Of a stretch of 64,000 bases of DNA, positions 1-10,603 are shown in pieces. Source of the stretch: Prorocentrum cordatum. Taxonomy: Eukaryota > Sar > Dinophyceae > Prorocentrales > Prorocentraceae. Numbering within the stretch: position 1 is the first letter of the stretch; each line of letters begins with the position of its first letter. The stretch covers positions 156,039 to 220,038 of the forward strand of contig CAUYUJ010008580.1 of NCBI GenBank assembly GCA_963575745.1, in the 5' to 3' direction. Position numbers and translations under genes: made by a program. The notes below the pieces were generated by a model. The model was not told where the DNA came from. It saw only the letters and a program-made list of their open reading frames with translations, and made no database searches.

Positions 1-48
1 GGGAATATTCAAAAATAGTCAAAAAAATATTCACTGCGTGGGGATCCC
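1..48. mobile_element. Family A MITE fragment at window edge
   Basis: The first ~48 bases (GGGAATATTCAAAAATAG and onward) match the interior just inside the left terminal repeat of the family A copy at 42761, which reads GGGGGAATATTCAAGAATGG. The element is cut by the window edge, so its ends cannot be seen. Confidence 0.4.
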
Positions 49-129
49 CATATGTGCATCTCCTTGCTGGCGCTCCCTTGGTGGTGGGACTCGGTGAGGA
101 CGAATCTGGATTTAAGTGTGACTGAGCTG

Positions 130-1062
<933 letters not shown>

Positions 1063-1064
1063 CA

Positions 1065-1898
1065 CGGGCTCGTGAGATCAGCCAGGGTGGCTCCCCCTTG
1101 GGGCTCCCAAATGATGCCCCTGGCAGCGTTTTGTGACCATGAGGCTCTCAAGAGATACATGTTGGGGAGGCCAAACGGCAATTCTAGCTGAGGCGTCCCA
1201 CCAAAATCGGCGCGAACGGGCTCGTGAGATCAGCCAGGGTGGCTCCCCCTTGGGGCTCCCAAATGATGCCCCTGGCAGCGTTTTGCGACCATGAGGCTCT
1301 CAAGAGATACATGTTGGGGGCGCCAAACGGCAATTCTAGCTGAGACGTCCCACCAAAATCGGCGCGAACGGGCTCGTGAGATCAGCCAGGGTGGCTCCCC
1401 CTTGGGGCTCCCAAATGATGCCCCTGGCAGCGTTTTGTGACCATGAGGCTCTCAAGAGATACATGTTGGGGGCGCCAAACGGCAATTCTAGCTGAGACGT
1501 CCCACCAAAATCGGCGCGAACGGGCTCGTGAGATCAGCCAGGGTGGCTCCCCCTTGGGGCTCCCAAATGATGCCCCTGGCAGCGTTTTGTGACCATGAGG
1601 CTCTCAAGAGATACATGTTGGGGGCGCCAAACGGCAATTCTAGCTGAGACGTCCCACCAAAATCGGCGCGAACGGGCTCGTGAGATCAGCCAGGGTGGCT
1701 CCCCCTTGGGGCTCCCAAATGATGCCCCTGGCAGCGTTTTGCGACCATGAGGCTCTCAAGAGATACATGTTGGGGGCGCCAAACGGCAATTCTAGCTGAG
1801 ACGTCCCACCAAAATCGGCGCGAACGGGCTCGTGAGATCAGCCAGGGTGGCTCCCCCTTGGGGCTCCCAAATGATGCCCCTGGCAGCGTTTTGTGATC
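1065..1898. repeat. 152-bp tandem repeat, about 5.5 copies
   Basis: Units start at 1065, 1217, 1369, 1521, 1673 and 1825 (exact 152-bp period) with CGGGCTCGTGAGATCAGCC. Copies are nearly identical, with only a few substitutions such as TTTTGTGACC versus TTTTGCGACC. The last unit breaks off after TTTTGTGATCATGAG. A diverged, inverted relative of this unit lies at 17465-18590. Confidence 0.95.
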
Positions 1899-1913
1899 AT
1901 GAGAGAGTGTGAG

Positions 1914-2015
1914 TGTGAGCTTAACTTATCTTATCTTATCTTGAAATCTCTTATTATCATATCTTGTGCTATCTTATCTTATCTTGTAGTATCTTATCTT
2001 GTCTTGTCTTATCTG
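1914..2015. repeat. ATCTT pentanucleotide repeat
   Basis: Imperfect (TTATC/ATCTT)n tract directly after the 152-bp array. It is followed by a short purine-rich GGAGG stretch at 2028-2080. Confidence 0.85.
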
Positions 2016-2102
2016 GTGATTATCATTGGGAGGAGGGAGGCGCGAGCGGGAGGAAGAAGGAGGAGGAGGAGTGGGAGGCGTCAGAGTAATAACAAGAACC
2101 CC

Positions 2103-2233
2103 AATCCTTAGGATATGGGGAAAAAGTCTGGGGACGATTATTGGACAATTTTTTTGCCCATTGGGGGAGTATGTTTGGAGTATGTTTTATTTTTCGCCCA
2201 AAATCGCCCTGTAGGGGGACACGCCCGACTTAA
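2103..2233 (+). mobile_element. Family A MITE, 5'-truncated copy
   Basis: The right terminal repeat is clear (TGTAGGGGGACACGCCCGAC then TTAA, ending at 2233), and the interior carries the family signature AAAGTCTGGGGACGATTATT and GAGTATGTTT. No left terminal repeat is visible near 2100. Compare the complete copies at 28919, 42761 and 43716. Confidence 0.7.
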
Positions 2234-2517
2234 TACTAGAGACCGTTTCCCCTGGAGCGCTGCCCTATCGTTTTTCTTCACGCGAGATCATGGCCTCGGG
2301 AGTGGGTGGGATGCACGCGGTACTGCGCGAGAAGAGGGGGGTCCGTTTTTGGAATGCAGGGATCACGGTGGTTCCGCGAAGGAATTTGGTGTATACACGC
2401 GCCAGCATCCCACCGAGCCCCTTGGCCGACCAGACGACTTGGTGTACACTTCGAGCCCCTCCCAGAGTCGCCGGGATGAGGGCTGGAACCCTCGTCCTCA
2501 GGATCTGCGCCAGCTGG
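2234..2517. other. Unassigned spacer
   Basis: I see no gene or repeat here. Short open frames on the plus strand have no recognisable motifs. Confidence 0.4.
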
Positions 2518-2712
2518 CCATGTACAGTCGGGGCCCTGAAGAAGGAACCCTTTTCGTTGGGGAGGGGCTCCGTGTTCCTTGATTGCTTTACAGTTTTCCT
2601 GGCGTTTTCTTTTGGTTTTCGATGGGAAATCGGAGTTTAACTTGTGGGAAAAAGGGGCCCCGTTCCTTATTTATCGTTCCTTAGGTCAACGCCCCGACTG
2701 TACTCTATCTCA
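2518..2712. repeat. Family T interspersed repeat, copy 1
   Basis: About 195 bp matching 37190-37398 in the same orientation, from ACAGTCGGGGCCCTGAAGAA to GGTCAACGCCCCGACTGT. The two copies are alignable by eye with scattered substitutions. The ends CAGTCGGGG and CCCCGACTG are inverted repeats of each other, so this may be another MITE-like family. Confidence 0.75.
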
Positions 2713-2828
2713 GATGCCGTCTGTCAGTCGGAACGTCCACCATCTCGGAAGCATCTCAGAGCACACGTCCGAGAGTCGTGGCAAGGTGCCCGAGCGGGCT
2801 GCTGCGTGCGAGCCTGTTGATGTAACGT

Positions 2829-2918
2829 CAGCGACCTGCCGGCCGCGCTGCAGCAGCCTGCGATGAGTTCGTCTCGGCTGGTGCTGAACTCCTGCGCCGC
2901 CGCGAACCGGGCTGTTCT
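2829..2918 (+). CDS. Candidate exon, unidentified protein
   Basis: A short GC-rich frame reads SDLPAALQQPAMSSSRLVLN and continues SCAAANRAVLE, then runs directly into the family B element at 2919. Helix-like composition and GC-rich third positions suggest coding sequence, but no splice site, start or homology can be confirmed. Weak candidate. Confidence 0.2.
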
Positions 2919-3078
2919 GGAGGGGAAGAAACACACAGACACAAGTCATCATCGATTCCCCTACAAAATATGGGAAATTATGGGAAGTGGGGGTGAAGAC
3001 AAAAACCCAGAACATATTTGAAACTGTGTGGAATCCGGTTCTCTGTGTCTATCTGTTTGTGTGTCCCCGGGCCCCTTC
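2919..3078 (+). mobile_element. Family B element, copy 1
   Basis: Begins GGAGGGGAAGAAACACACAG, has the internal run of TATGGGAAA motifs and AAAAACCCAGAAC, and ends with TTTGTGTGTCCCCGGGCCCC then TTC. Six copies lie in the window (2919, 19998, 29451, 39335, 43114, 59562). No target duplication is clear for this copy. Confidence 0.75.
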
Positions 3079-3316
3079 ACTCGTGCCCTCCAGGGTCGAA
3101 GAAGTCGGCGTCTCCTCCTCGGCGGGAGGTCGGCGCGGAAGCGAAACGAGGGCGGCTCCGCCGGCGGAAGCGAAAGAGGCGTGCTTACGAGACGAGAGAA
3201 TTCTTGGGCTCCGGGCTTCCAGACTCGGCCACGCGTTGTCCGCAGCCTTTCCGACCTGTATTACTGGTGAGCTTTGTTTTGCGGTCGTGAAGGCTTGGAT
3301 GTTGGGTCGCTCCGCG
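3079..3316. other. Unassigned GC-rich spacer
   Basis: Contains GGCGGCTCCGCCGGCGG, a short motif also present near 21390. No gene is supported. Confidence 0.35.
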
Positions 3317-3470
3317 AGTTCTGGCCCACGGCCATTCGGCGCGCCACGTTGTCCACTTCGCGGTCCTTGGGCGTCAACGTCCCAAGCTTCTCCTGACCTA
3401 CTGCCCCGCAGAGCGGAGCGACACACGATCCACTTGCAAAGCACAGCCGCCGCGACACGCTAAGCACAGG
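3317..3470 (+). repeat. Family C interspersed repeat, copy 1
   Basis: Shares GAGTTCTGGCCCA, GCGTCAACGTCCC, GCCCCGCAGAGCGGAGCGAC and CGCTAAGCA with 5368-5545 and, over the distal part, 33532-33615. This copy has lost about 15 bp inside the conserved core. Confidence 0.7.
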
Positions 3471-4296
3471 TTGCCCACCTGACGAACTACTACAAGTCTT
3501 AGTTCGCTGAGGGTGCCGCCGTGTCCGCGGGTACTGTCTTGCTTGCCTTGCTGGCGCGCGCGCAGGCCCGCACAGGCGGGCACCGACGCCGCGGGCAGAA
3601 GGAAGAGGAGGAGGTGGAGGATGAGGAGGAAGAGCAGCAATTAAGCAGGTGTGAAGCGTCCTGACCTGCCTACAGGCGCACCAAAGAATGTTGCAACAGT
3701 ACTTTGTGGTTTGGGCGAACTGTTCTTAGAACAATGATTCTGGCTGAGACCGTCTTTTTTAACACATCGGCTGTATGCCCCATGACCATCTGCCTTCGGT
3801 TATTAAAACATGGGTTTGTTCTGAGAGCATGTCGTGGTAGGCCACTGGGAATGCCTGAACGGTCGGCCCCTGCTAAATACAGAGGAAGAGCAGCAGGAGG
3901 AGCAGCAGAATCAGTTGCAGGTGGCGGATGAGGGCCCAAACTTGTTCCGATATGACTTCAATTCGCAGCCCCATAGTTCCCGACCCCCCTCCCCCCTCCC
4001 AGTTGGTAAATCTTCGTCCCAGATCCGTTTTGAATGGTCCCAGGGACATGGTAGCGGGCCCGAGGGCCGAAATTGAAACGAATGCCCGATTCGAAAGAAC
4101 ACATCGCCGGAGACTTTGGGCATGAAAGCGAGTAGCAGGACGAAGAGACATCCGATGACTTGCTTCTTTGCAGCACGGTTTTTTTCCAGAAGTCCCGGCC
4201 CTTCCCCCCCAGGGCCCCCCGCGAGGGCCTCCCGAGGCCGAAAGCGGTGAAACACTGTCGGCGCGAGCATGTCTGGAGCAGGACGAGGAGGAGCTT
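3471..4296. other. Unassigned spacer
   Basis: No convincing gene. Includes short GGAAGAGGAGG runs near 3600 and 3880. Confidence 0.4.
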
Positions 4297-4568
4297 TGTG
4301 GGCCCCAGAAACGGCAGGGCCGTTTATTTCACCGTTTCCCCAAATATGTCCCTTGAAAATGGAAACGGCAAAAAATTGGCGACCGGAAACGGCCCAAAAA
4401 ACGGCGATCGGAAACGGCAAAAAAACAGCTCCAGGATCGGAACTGGAGCCAGAACCGATCAAACAACGGCGACGGAACCGGTAAAAAAACGGCGTCGGAA
4501 CCGGCAACAAAAACGGCAAAACGGAACAGGTAACAAAAAGCGGCCCTGTCGTTTCCAGGGCCCACTGA
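4297..4568 (-). mobile_element. Family F MITE (AACGG-rich), copy 1
   Basis: About 270 bp filled with irregular AAACGGC/CGGAACC motifs and bounded by inverted repeats: left TGGGCCCCAGAAACGGCAGG, right CCTGTCGTTTCCAGGGCCCA then CTGA. The same element lies in the opposite orientation at 19338-19586, so the limits are corroborated. Confidence 0.8.
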
Positions 4569-4877
4569 GAGGAGGAGCACCAGGACGAGAAGAGCCCCTC
4601 TCCGTGGCCGTGAGGACGTCCCAGCAGGCCTGCTGAGTCGCCCGCCGCCAGGGCGGGGCTGCTGGAGGCGGCGGCGGGCGCCGGCGGCTTCGAGCCCCTG
4701 CTGCTGCTGCTGGCGCAGGCCCCAAGCGTCGCGCGCGGGTGGGGCGGAGGCGTAACCCGCCAATGGTCGGGAGCGCCGAGCCCAGATGTGCTCGCGTCGT
4801 GAACGAAGGGGAGGTTTTGTTGCCGTCTCGGGCATTGTCCGTTGGGTCTGCGGGCGCGTCGTCGGTTCCCCGAGGTT
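4569..4877. other. Unassigned GC-rich spacer
   Basis: CTGCTGCTGCTGG microtract near 4698; no supported gene. Confidence 0.35.
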
Positions 4878-4985
4878 TCCTTGTCTCGGGATGCGTTCCA
4901 GCAGCTGCGTTTCGTCGAGGGCGTTCCTGGGGCTGCCTGGACCGTCCCGAACAGCCACCCGAGGCCCGAGTTATGGCCCGAAAAT
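4878..4985 (+). repeat. Family P interspersed repeat, copy 1
   Basis: Core GATGCGTTCCAGCAGCTGCG, then GAGGGCGTTCCTGGGGCTGC and GTCCCGAACAGCC. It matches copies at 50545 and 62513 (plus) and 38085 and 62075 (minus). Confidence 0.75.
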
Positions 4986-5145
4986 CAGAGATGCTCGTTT
5001 CGTTCGCGGCGTAAGGTTTTTGCCTGGACACGGTCTCCAGGACCCCTCGCCAGGCCCCCGCACGCTTGGGGGCCCCATGCAGGAGACATCAGGGCATCGC
5101 ATGTCTGCGAACCCAGCTGCTGGCAGGTACCGGGGCTCAGCGCAA

Positions 5146-5295
5146 ACAGAGCTCAGCCATGGCGCCGATCCTGCAGGATCCTGCCAAGCCCGATTTGGGT
5201 TGAGCCGTGTTTTGGAGCCGTTCGCGGCCGTGGAGGTGGCCGTACGTGTTGGCTGGGCCGGCTCACCGGGAAGCCCTCCAAAAGTTGCAGCGCCG
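5146..5295 (+). repeat. Family R interspersed repeat, copy 1
   Basis: Starts at the palindrome GATCCTGCAGGATCCTGCC and continues with TTGGGTTGAGCC, TTCGCGGCCGTGGAGGTGGC and TTGGCTGGGCC. The same order of blocks occurs at 19640-19765. The copies are diverged. Confidence 0.55.
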
Positions 5296-5367
5296 TTGTT
5301 GATGCATGGGCTAAGCCGGGTTTGCGCTGACCTGGGTTACGGTCAGGGTCTCTTGGTTCTCGCGTGT

Positions 5368-5545
5368 GGCTCCTCTGGTTCTGGCCCAAAATGCTGCGGC
5401 TCGACACGCCAACCGCGTCCCGGACCCAGAGCGTCAACGTCCCGAGAGTTCTTTGCCTCCCGCCCCGCGGAGCGGAGCGACACGCATTCCGCTTGCAAGG
5501 CGCAGCGTGTCGCCAGGGCAGCCGCCGCGAAAGGCTGAGCAACAT
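5368..5545 (+). repeat. Family C interspersed repeat, copy 2
   Basis: Longest copy, with GTTCTGGCCCAAAATG, GAGCGTCAACGTCCCGAGAG, CCCCGCGGAGCGGAGCGACA and GCCGCCGCGAAAGGCTGAGC. No internal promoter boxes or terminal repeats are recognised. It could be a SINE or part of a longer element. Confidence 0.7.
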
Positions 5546-6299
5546 TTCCTGACCGTAGCCCACGCCCGACGATCCCCCTGAGGGTCGAGAAGGCCGAAAT
5601 CATTTCTCCGACGATCTGACTCTCTCAGTCCTGGTGCGTTGTTCCATTGTCGCGGCCGGCGTCCTCCATCGGGCCCACCAGGACCACCAACAATGGATCC
5701 CGGGCGGAGAAGTTGCCCGGCGTGAAGGAGGTCAGGACCTCTGCATGGGGCCGTGCCTGAAACACATCGTATTTCCGGATGTCCCGAACGAGGGGGGTGG
5801 GGACCAGGAGGGGTGGGGGTGGGGATCTCCCAGATTCTATGGCCCCCTCTCGTTCTTTCAGAGCGTCCCCATGGCCCCTCCTCGTTCTCGCACGCTCCTC
5901 GGGCCCTGGCCACCTTCTCTGGCAAACCCGAGAGGGTAGGAGAACAAACAGTTACCCTGTGACGTACCCAACTCATGCGCATCAAGTGGCAGGAGGAGTT
6001 GGCCCAAACTTGCCAGTACAATGACAGTGCATGCGCCGTTATGTGTTGTGCCAGATACATGGAATGCGCTCACGTGCCACGATTCACAGGACAACAACAG
6101 AAGGACGAGGAACGAGGGCCAAGGCTTGATGAGTTCATGGGGGCGGGAACGAAGGGCAGGAGAAGGACGCGCGACGGGTCGAACCGTCAGCGCGGCAGCA
6201 GCAGAGGAAAGGTGGCAGGGGGCAGAGGACGACGACGAAAGCGACGGGAGAATACCGAACAGTGTTGCTTTTGTCGGTGGTACGCTAAAGCTGCAGCCC
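5546..6299. other. Unassigned spacer
   Basis: No gene recognised. Open frames of about 100 codons on both strands lack domains or splice context. Confidence 0.4.
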
Positions 6300-7910
6300 T
6301 CTAAAGTGGCGGCAGTTTCACATATCGCAGCCCCACAGGGTTGGCGAGGACTCCTGGTGGTCCGCGTAAGGCGTCACTCCGCTGGACCCCACAGCAGCCC
6401 TCGAAAGGGGCAACAGTTTCGCAGATCGCAGCCCCAACGTGATGGCGAGGTTTCGTCTGAGTCTGGGTAAGACGTCAGTCCACTGGGCCCCCCAGGAGCC
6501 TTCGAAATCCCACAGGGATGGCGAAGTCTCATGTGAGTCTGGGTAACACGGCAGCCCGCTGGACCCCCCAGCTGCCCTCGAAAGTGACGACAGCCTCACA
6601 TATCGCAGCCCCAAAGGGATGGCGAGGTCTCACGTGAGTTTGGGTAAGACGTCAGTCCGCTGGACCCCCCGGTAGCCCTCGAAAGTGGCGACAGTTGCGC
6701 AGATCGCAGCCCCACGGGGATGTCGAGGTCGCACGAGAGTCTGGGTAAGACGTCACCGCTGGACCCCCCAGCAACCCTCGAACGTGGCGACTGTTTCGCA
6801 GATCGCAGCCCCAAAGGGATGGCGAGGTTTCGTCTGAGTCTGGGTAAGACGTCAGTCCACTGGGCCCCCCAGGAGCCTTCGAAATCCCACAGGGATGGCG
6901 AAGTCTCATGTGAGTCTGGGTAAGACGGCAGCCCGCTGGACCCCCCAGCTGCCCTCGAAAGTGACGACAGCCTCACATATCGCATCCCCAAAGGGATGGC
7001 GAGGTCTCACGTGAGTTTGGGTAAGACGTCAGTCCGCTGGACCCCCCGGTAGCCCTCGAAAGTGGCGACAGTTGCGCAGATCGCAGCCCCACGGGGATGT
7101 CGAGGTCGCACGAGAGTCTGGGTAAGACGTCACCGCTGGACCCCCCAGCAACCCTCGAACGTGGCGACTGTTTCGCAGATCGCAGCCCCAAAGGGATGGC
7201 GAGGTTTCGTCTGAGTCTCGGTAAGACGTCGTTCCGTTGGAACCCCCAGCAGCCCTCGAACGTGGGGATGGTTCCACAGATCGCAGCCTCACAGGGATGG
7301 CGACGTCTCATGTGAGACTGGGTAGGACGTCGCTCGGTGGACCTCCCAGCAGCCCTCAAAAGTGGCGACCGTTTCGCAGATCGCAAACCCGCAGGGATGG
7401 CGACGTCTATTTGAGAGCGGGTAAGACGTCAGTCCGCTGGACGCCCCCACTGCCCTCGAAAGTGGCGACAGTTGCGCAGATCGCAGCCCCACGGGGACGA
7501 CAAGGTTTCGCGTCAGTCGGGCTAAGGCGCCAGTCCGTTGGACCCCCTAGCAGCCTTTCGAAAGGAGCGACAGTTTCACAAATCGGAACCCCACAGGAAT
7601 GGCGAGGTTTCACGTGAAACTGGGTGAGACGTTTCCGTTGGACCCCCCCCCAGCAACCTTCGAAGGTGGCGATAGTTTTGCAGATCGCAACCCCAAAGGG
7701 ATGGCGAGGTCTCACGTGAGTCTGGGTAAGACGTCGTTTCGCTGGACCCCCCGGCTGACCTCGAAAGTAAAAACAGTTTCGCAGATCGCAGCCCCGCAGG
7801 GATGGCGAGGTTTTTCTGAGAGTGGATAAGACGTCAGTCCGCTGGACGCCCCAACAGGCTTTGAAAGTGGCGACAGTTGCGCAGATCGCAGCCCAACAGG
7901 GATGGCCAGC
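6300..7910. repeat. ~100-bp tandem repeat with 377-bp higher-order period
   Basis: About 16-17 units carrying CAGATCGCAGCCCCA, GGGATGGCGAGGT, GAGTCTGGGTAAGACGTC and CCCTCGAAAGTGGCGACAG. A four-unit block is duplicated with an exact 377-bp shift: TTTCGTCTGAGTCTG occurs at 6451, 6828 and 7205. Outer units are more diverged than the inner duplicated block. A diverged inverted fragment is at 38720-38900. Open frames across it are repeat-driven. Confidence 0.95.
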
Positions 7911-8497
7911 TAGGAAACAAGCTGGCACGCAGGAGGGAAGGAGAGAAGAGGAGGGGGAAGGCAGGAGCGGAGCAAACGCGCGCAGTGCTCTATTCAAAGC
8001 GAGTGAGGCTTGGGAAATCACATGTGAACCCGTAGACTTGTGCGTTCGGAGGTCCGCGCGGAGTTATTGGGTCGGCGTTGGACCCCCCCTTGTGACGCGG
8101 CAAAGTTCCAGGCCAACTGCAAAATCGAGGATCGTCGCCGTAGATCTCGGAGGCGGAGGGCGGGATGAGGCAGATGGGGAGAAGCAGACGGAAGGCTTGG
8201 GCGATCCTTACGAGGATGGCATGCGCTCGGACTTCCGAGCCCGACAGTGTCGGATGCCTGCCACGGATCAGTGTTGTTCCGCAGCCCTCTTGTGCAATTC
8301 AGGCCCTCGTGGAAAGAGCAGCATGGCGCATCTTCCCTCCTCCCTTCCTGCCGCCTCCCGCTTTTTTTGTTGCCCCTCTCCGCGTCCATCTTGCCCATTT
8401 CGCCCATGTCGCCCCCTGCTCTCTTCTGCGTGCGGTGGCCTCTCCCCTGGCCCTCCCCCGGGTGCAGCCTGCCGTGCAGCTTGACACCACTTCCCTG
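7911..8497. other. Unassigned spacer
   Basis: No supported gene; purine-rich AGGAGGGAAGGAG near 7930. Confidence 0.4.
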
Positions 8498-8530
8498 GAG
8501 GAGGAGGAGGAGGAGGAGGAGGAGGAGGAC
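8498..8530. repeat. GGA microsatellite
   Basis: (GGA)n tract of about 33 bp. Confidence 0.9.
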
Positions 8531-8933
8531 ACGAGGAGCAGGATTCGGAGCCTCGAGCGGCGGTGGCGCTCACCACTCCGCCCGCGCCGCGCCGCAGCGC
8601 TCCCCGGCCGCTCTCACATCCGCCAGGCACTTTTTGGTCTGCGGGTCGAGAGCGAGCCTCTTCCAGTTAAAAGCTAGGCGGGCTGCGCAAAGCTCTACTT
8701 GGGGAGACAGGGCACAGGCGGGCGGGGCCTCAGGCGGCCGGAGGGCGAGCCGGGGTGCAGGCGGCCACATCCGCCAGGCACGTGAGCGTCCGAGGAGCGA
8801 CGCCCCGGCCCCACCCATCCCGAGGGGCCTCCTGAGACATGCCGCTGCAGCACCGCGCCGCGGCTCTCGCCGCGAGATGTGGCTCTCCGCGACTCCAGCT
8901 CCGTGGCCCGACACCACGCTGCTGAAGCGCCAG

Positions 8934-9196
8934 CCTCCTCCTCCTCCTCCTCCTCCTCCTCCTCCTCCTTCTCCTCCTCCGCCTCCTCCTCCTCCTCCAT
9001 CTCCTCCTCCTCCTCCTCCCTCCTCCTCCTCCTCCACTTCATAGGCTCAGGGCCTCTTGGAAGGCTGGCCTCTCCTCCTCCTCCTCCTCCTCCTCCTCCT
9101 CCTCCTCCTCCTCCTCCCGTGCCTCCTCCTCCTCCTCCTCCTCCTCCTCCTCCTCCTCCTCCTCCTCCTCCTCCTCCTCCTCCTCCTCCTCCTCCG
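8934..9196. repeat. TCC microsatellite, insertion site of the retrotransposon
   Basis: Nearly continuous (TCC)n with short interruptions. Its last 15 bases, CCTCCTCCTCCTCCG (9182-9196), abut the spliced leader and recur exactly at 16142-16156. This is read as the left target-site duplication of the element between them. Confidence 0.9.
9182..9196 (+). repeat. Left target-site duplication
   Basis: CCTCCTCCTCCTCCG, identical to 16142-16156. It lies in a TCC microsatellite, so its length is ambiguous at the upstream side. Confidence 0.6.
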
Positions 9197-9218
9197 TCCG
9201 TAGCCATTTTGGCTCAAG
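9197..9218 (+). other. Dinoflagellate spliced-leader sequence (relict in DNA)
   Basis: Exact match to the conserved 22-nt DinoSL: T, then CCGTAGCCATTTTGGCTCAA, then G. In dinoflagellates this leader is added to nuclear mRNAs by trans-splicing and is not encoded in the gene. Its presence here implies that a trans-spliced RNA was reverse-transcribed back into the genome. It is not an SL RNA gene: no GT donor or Sm-like site follows. Confidence 0.92.
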
Positions 9219-9240
9219 TCCGTAGCGTGAGGCTCAGGGC
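9219..9240 (+). other. Second, degraded spliced-leader relict
   Basis: TCCGTAGCGTGAGGCTCAGG aligns with the DinoSL over TCCGTAGC at the left and GGCTCA at the right, with the middle altered and about two bases lost. Its position directly after the intact leader fits an older retroposition round that was trans-spliced again. Confidence 0.6.
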
Positions 9241-9360
9241 TTGACGAGTGGCGTGGGGGGATCCACGGCCCCCAACTGCTTTCGCCTGTTGCAAGGCACA
9301 TATCCTCGACACATCCTCGAGACAGTACCGCTGTATTGCTCACACCTCTTCCCGCGTTCC

Positions 9361-10536
9361 ATGGCTAATGGTTCCTCTTCGCATGCCGCTGCCGCGAACA
9401 AGTCCGCAGCTGTCTCGGATCGCAGGACCTGGGCCGCCCCATGGCTCTGCCGCTGGTGTACGCACCCGCGCACAGGGGCCAAATGGTGGAATCGGGGAGA
9501 TTGCCAGCAATGTACCAGCTGTCGAGTTGCTAAGGGGGCCAGCTTCGGAGGCCCCAAGCCCACCGACGGCCCACCTACACAGAGGCCAGCCTCGACCAGT
9601 GTGCGGCGCAAAGGGGACAGTGTGCCGCCTTGGTCAGATGTGGCGGCCAAGGACCGCGAGATCGCGCAGCTCAAGGCACAGCTCAAGGCGGCCAGCGCCC
9701 CTGCCGTGGGCGAGGGAGCCAGCGATGCTGAAGACCCCCAGGGACGGCTTGCAGAGATTGCTTCGCTCCTCCGTGCCTTGGGCTCAAGCACCGACCCAGC
9801 CATCATGGGCGCGCGAGAGGCCCTGTCCAAAGAACGGGAGGCCATCAAGCTGCGCATCGTTGAGGCGAAGCCATTCGCGGGCCAGCTCCACCACTATACC
9901 ACCCGCATCGACGCGCTCGTGCAGGCGAAGGACAAGCGCCAGGCCGCGCTGCAGGACCTGCAGGAGCAGCGCAAGCGCCTGGATGACAGGATCACCGAGA
10001 CAGAGGGCCAGATCGCTGAGATCACGGCCGAGGTGCAGGAGCTTGAGGCGCTGCGCTGGAAAGTCTCGGCCAAGGCACCTACGGCTGCACCTGGCGAGTG
10101 CTCCCTGCGCGCGCTCGTGCCCGCAGTCGACATTTCGGTCGAGAAGATGGGCGAGATGCTCCAGGGCCTGGGCGCGGACGACCAGCTCGCGCAGTCGGTG
10201 GCCACGGTCTTCAGCCAGCTGCGCGCGCTCGCGGACAAGGCAGCTGCAGCAGGGTCGGATGCATCGCCAGCACCAGGGCAACCTGAAGGAGGCAGCTCCA
10301 GCGCAGCTGCGCCTAGTGGACCTGCAGACATGCCGTCGGCGGGTCAGCAGCAGGAGGCGCAAGCCAGGCCTGTCCCCATGGACACAGATGACCTGGACGA
10401 GTTGCGGGAGTTTCTGCGCAATGCCACGGGCGAGGACCCTCCGCAGGAGGAGGCGCAGGTCAGGGAGGCCATCAAGCGAATGGCCAATGCGATGGAAACA
10501 CTTCAGGCCAAACGGCAGCGCACGGGTCAAGCCTGA
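9361..10536 (+). CDS. Retrotransposon ORF1 protein (zinc ribbon, coiled coil)
   Basis: 391 codons from the first ATG (9361). The frame is open to 9241, but no earlier ATG is present. The N-terminal third has a cysteine cluster: CRWC, then CQQCTSC about 15 residues later. A long charged region from about residue 100 (KDREIAQLKAQLKAA and EAIKLRIVEAK to QEQRKRLDDRITETEGQIAE) looks like a coiled coil. The C-terminus is Ala/Gln-rich and acidic and ends in TLQAKRQRTGQA. This is the layout expected of an RNA-binding, self-associating LINE ORF1 protein that packages the transcript. ORF2 follows in another frame and overlaps its 3' end. Function is inferred from position and composition; no RRM is recognised. 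Confidence 0.8.
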   Translation: MANGSSSHAAAANKSAAVSDRRTWAAPWLCRWCTHPRTGAKWWNRGDCQQCTSCRVAKGASFGGPKPTDGPPTQRPASTSVRRKGDSVPPWSDVAAKDREIAQLKAQLKAASAPAVGEGASDAEDPQGRLAEIASLLRALGSSTDPAIMGAREALSKEREAIKLRIVEAKPFAGQLHHYTTRIDALVQAKDKRQAALQDLQEQRKRLDDRITETEGQIAEITAEVQELEALRWKVSAKAPTAAPGECSLRALVPAVDISVEKMGEMLQGLGADDQLAQSVATVFSQLRALADKAAAAGSDASPAPGQPEGGSSSAAAPSGPADMPSAGQQQEAQARPVPMDTDDLDELREFLRNATGEDPPQEEAQVREAIKRMANAMETLQAKRQRTGQA

Positions 10537-10603
10537 AGTTCATGACACAACAAATGTGGTGCTGGACAAAGCGGCTTTCGGCCTCGCCTACCTGGTAAAG
10601 TTC

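Noticed and set aside
2919-3078. Family B as a spliced intron (introner)
   Set aside because: No consistent GT start at the copy ends, and one copy interrupts a dead retroelement; kept only as a question to test.
6300-7910. CRISPR-like array
   Set aside because: Units are continuous ~100-bp tandem repeats without unique spacers, in a eukaryotic context.
9197-9240. SL RNA gene
   Set aside because: The leader is not followed by a GT donor, intron-like RNA body or Sm site; a second relict follows directly.
9248-10603. Extending ORF2 upstream to 9248 (2,247-codon frame)
   Set aside because: The upstream part overlaps ORF1 in another frame and reads as Arg/Ser-rich shadow sequence. ORF1 shows the coding signal there; the ORF2 domains start after 10604.
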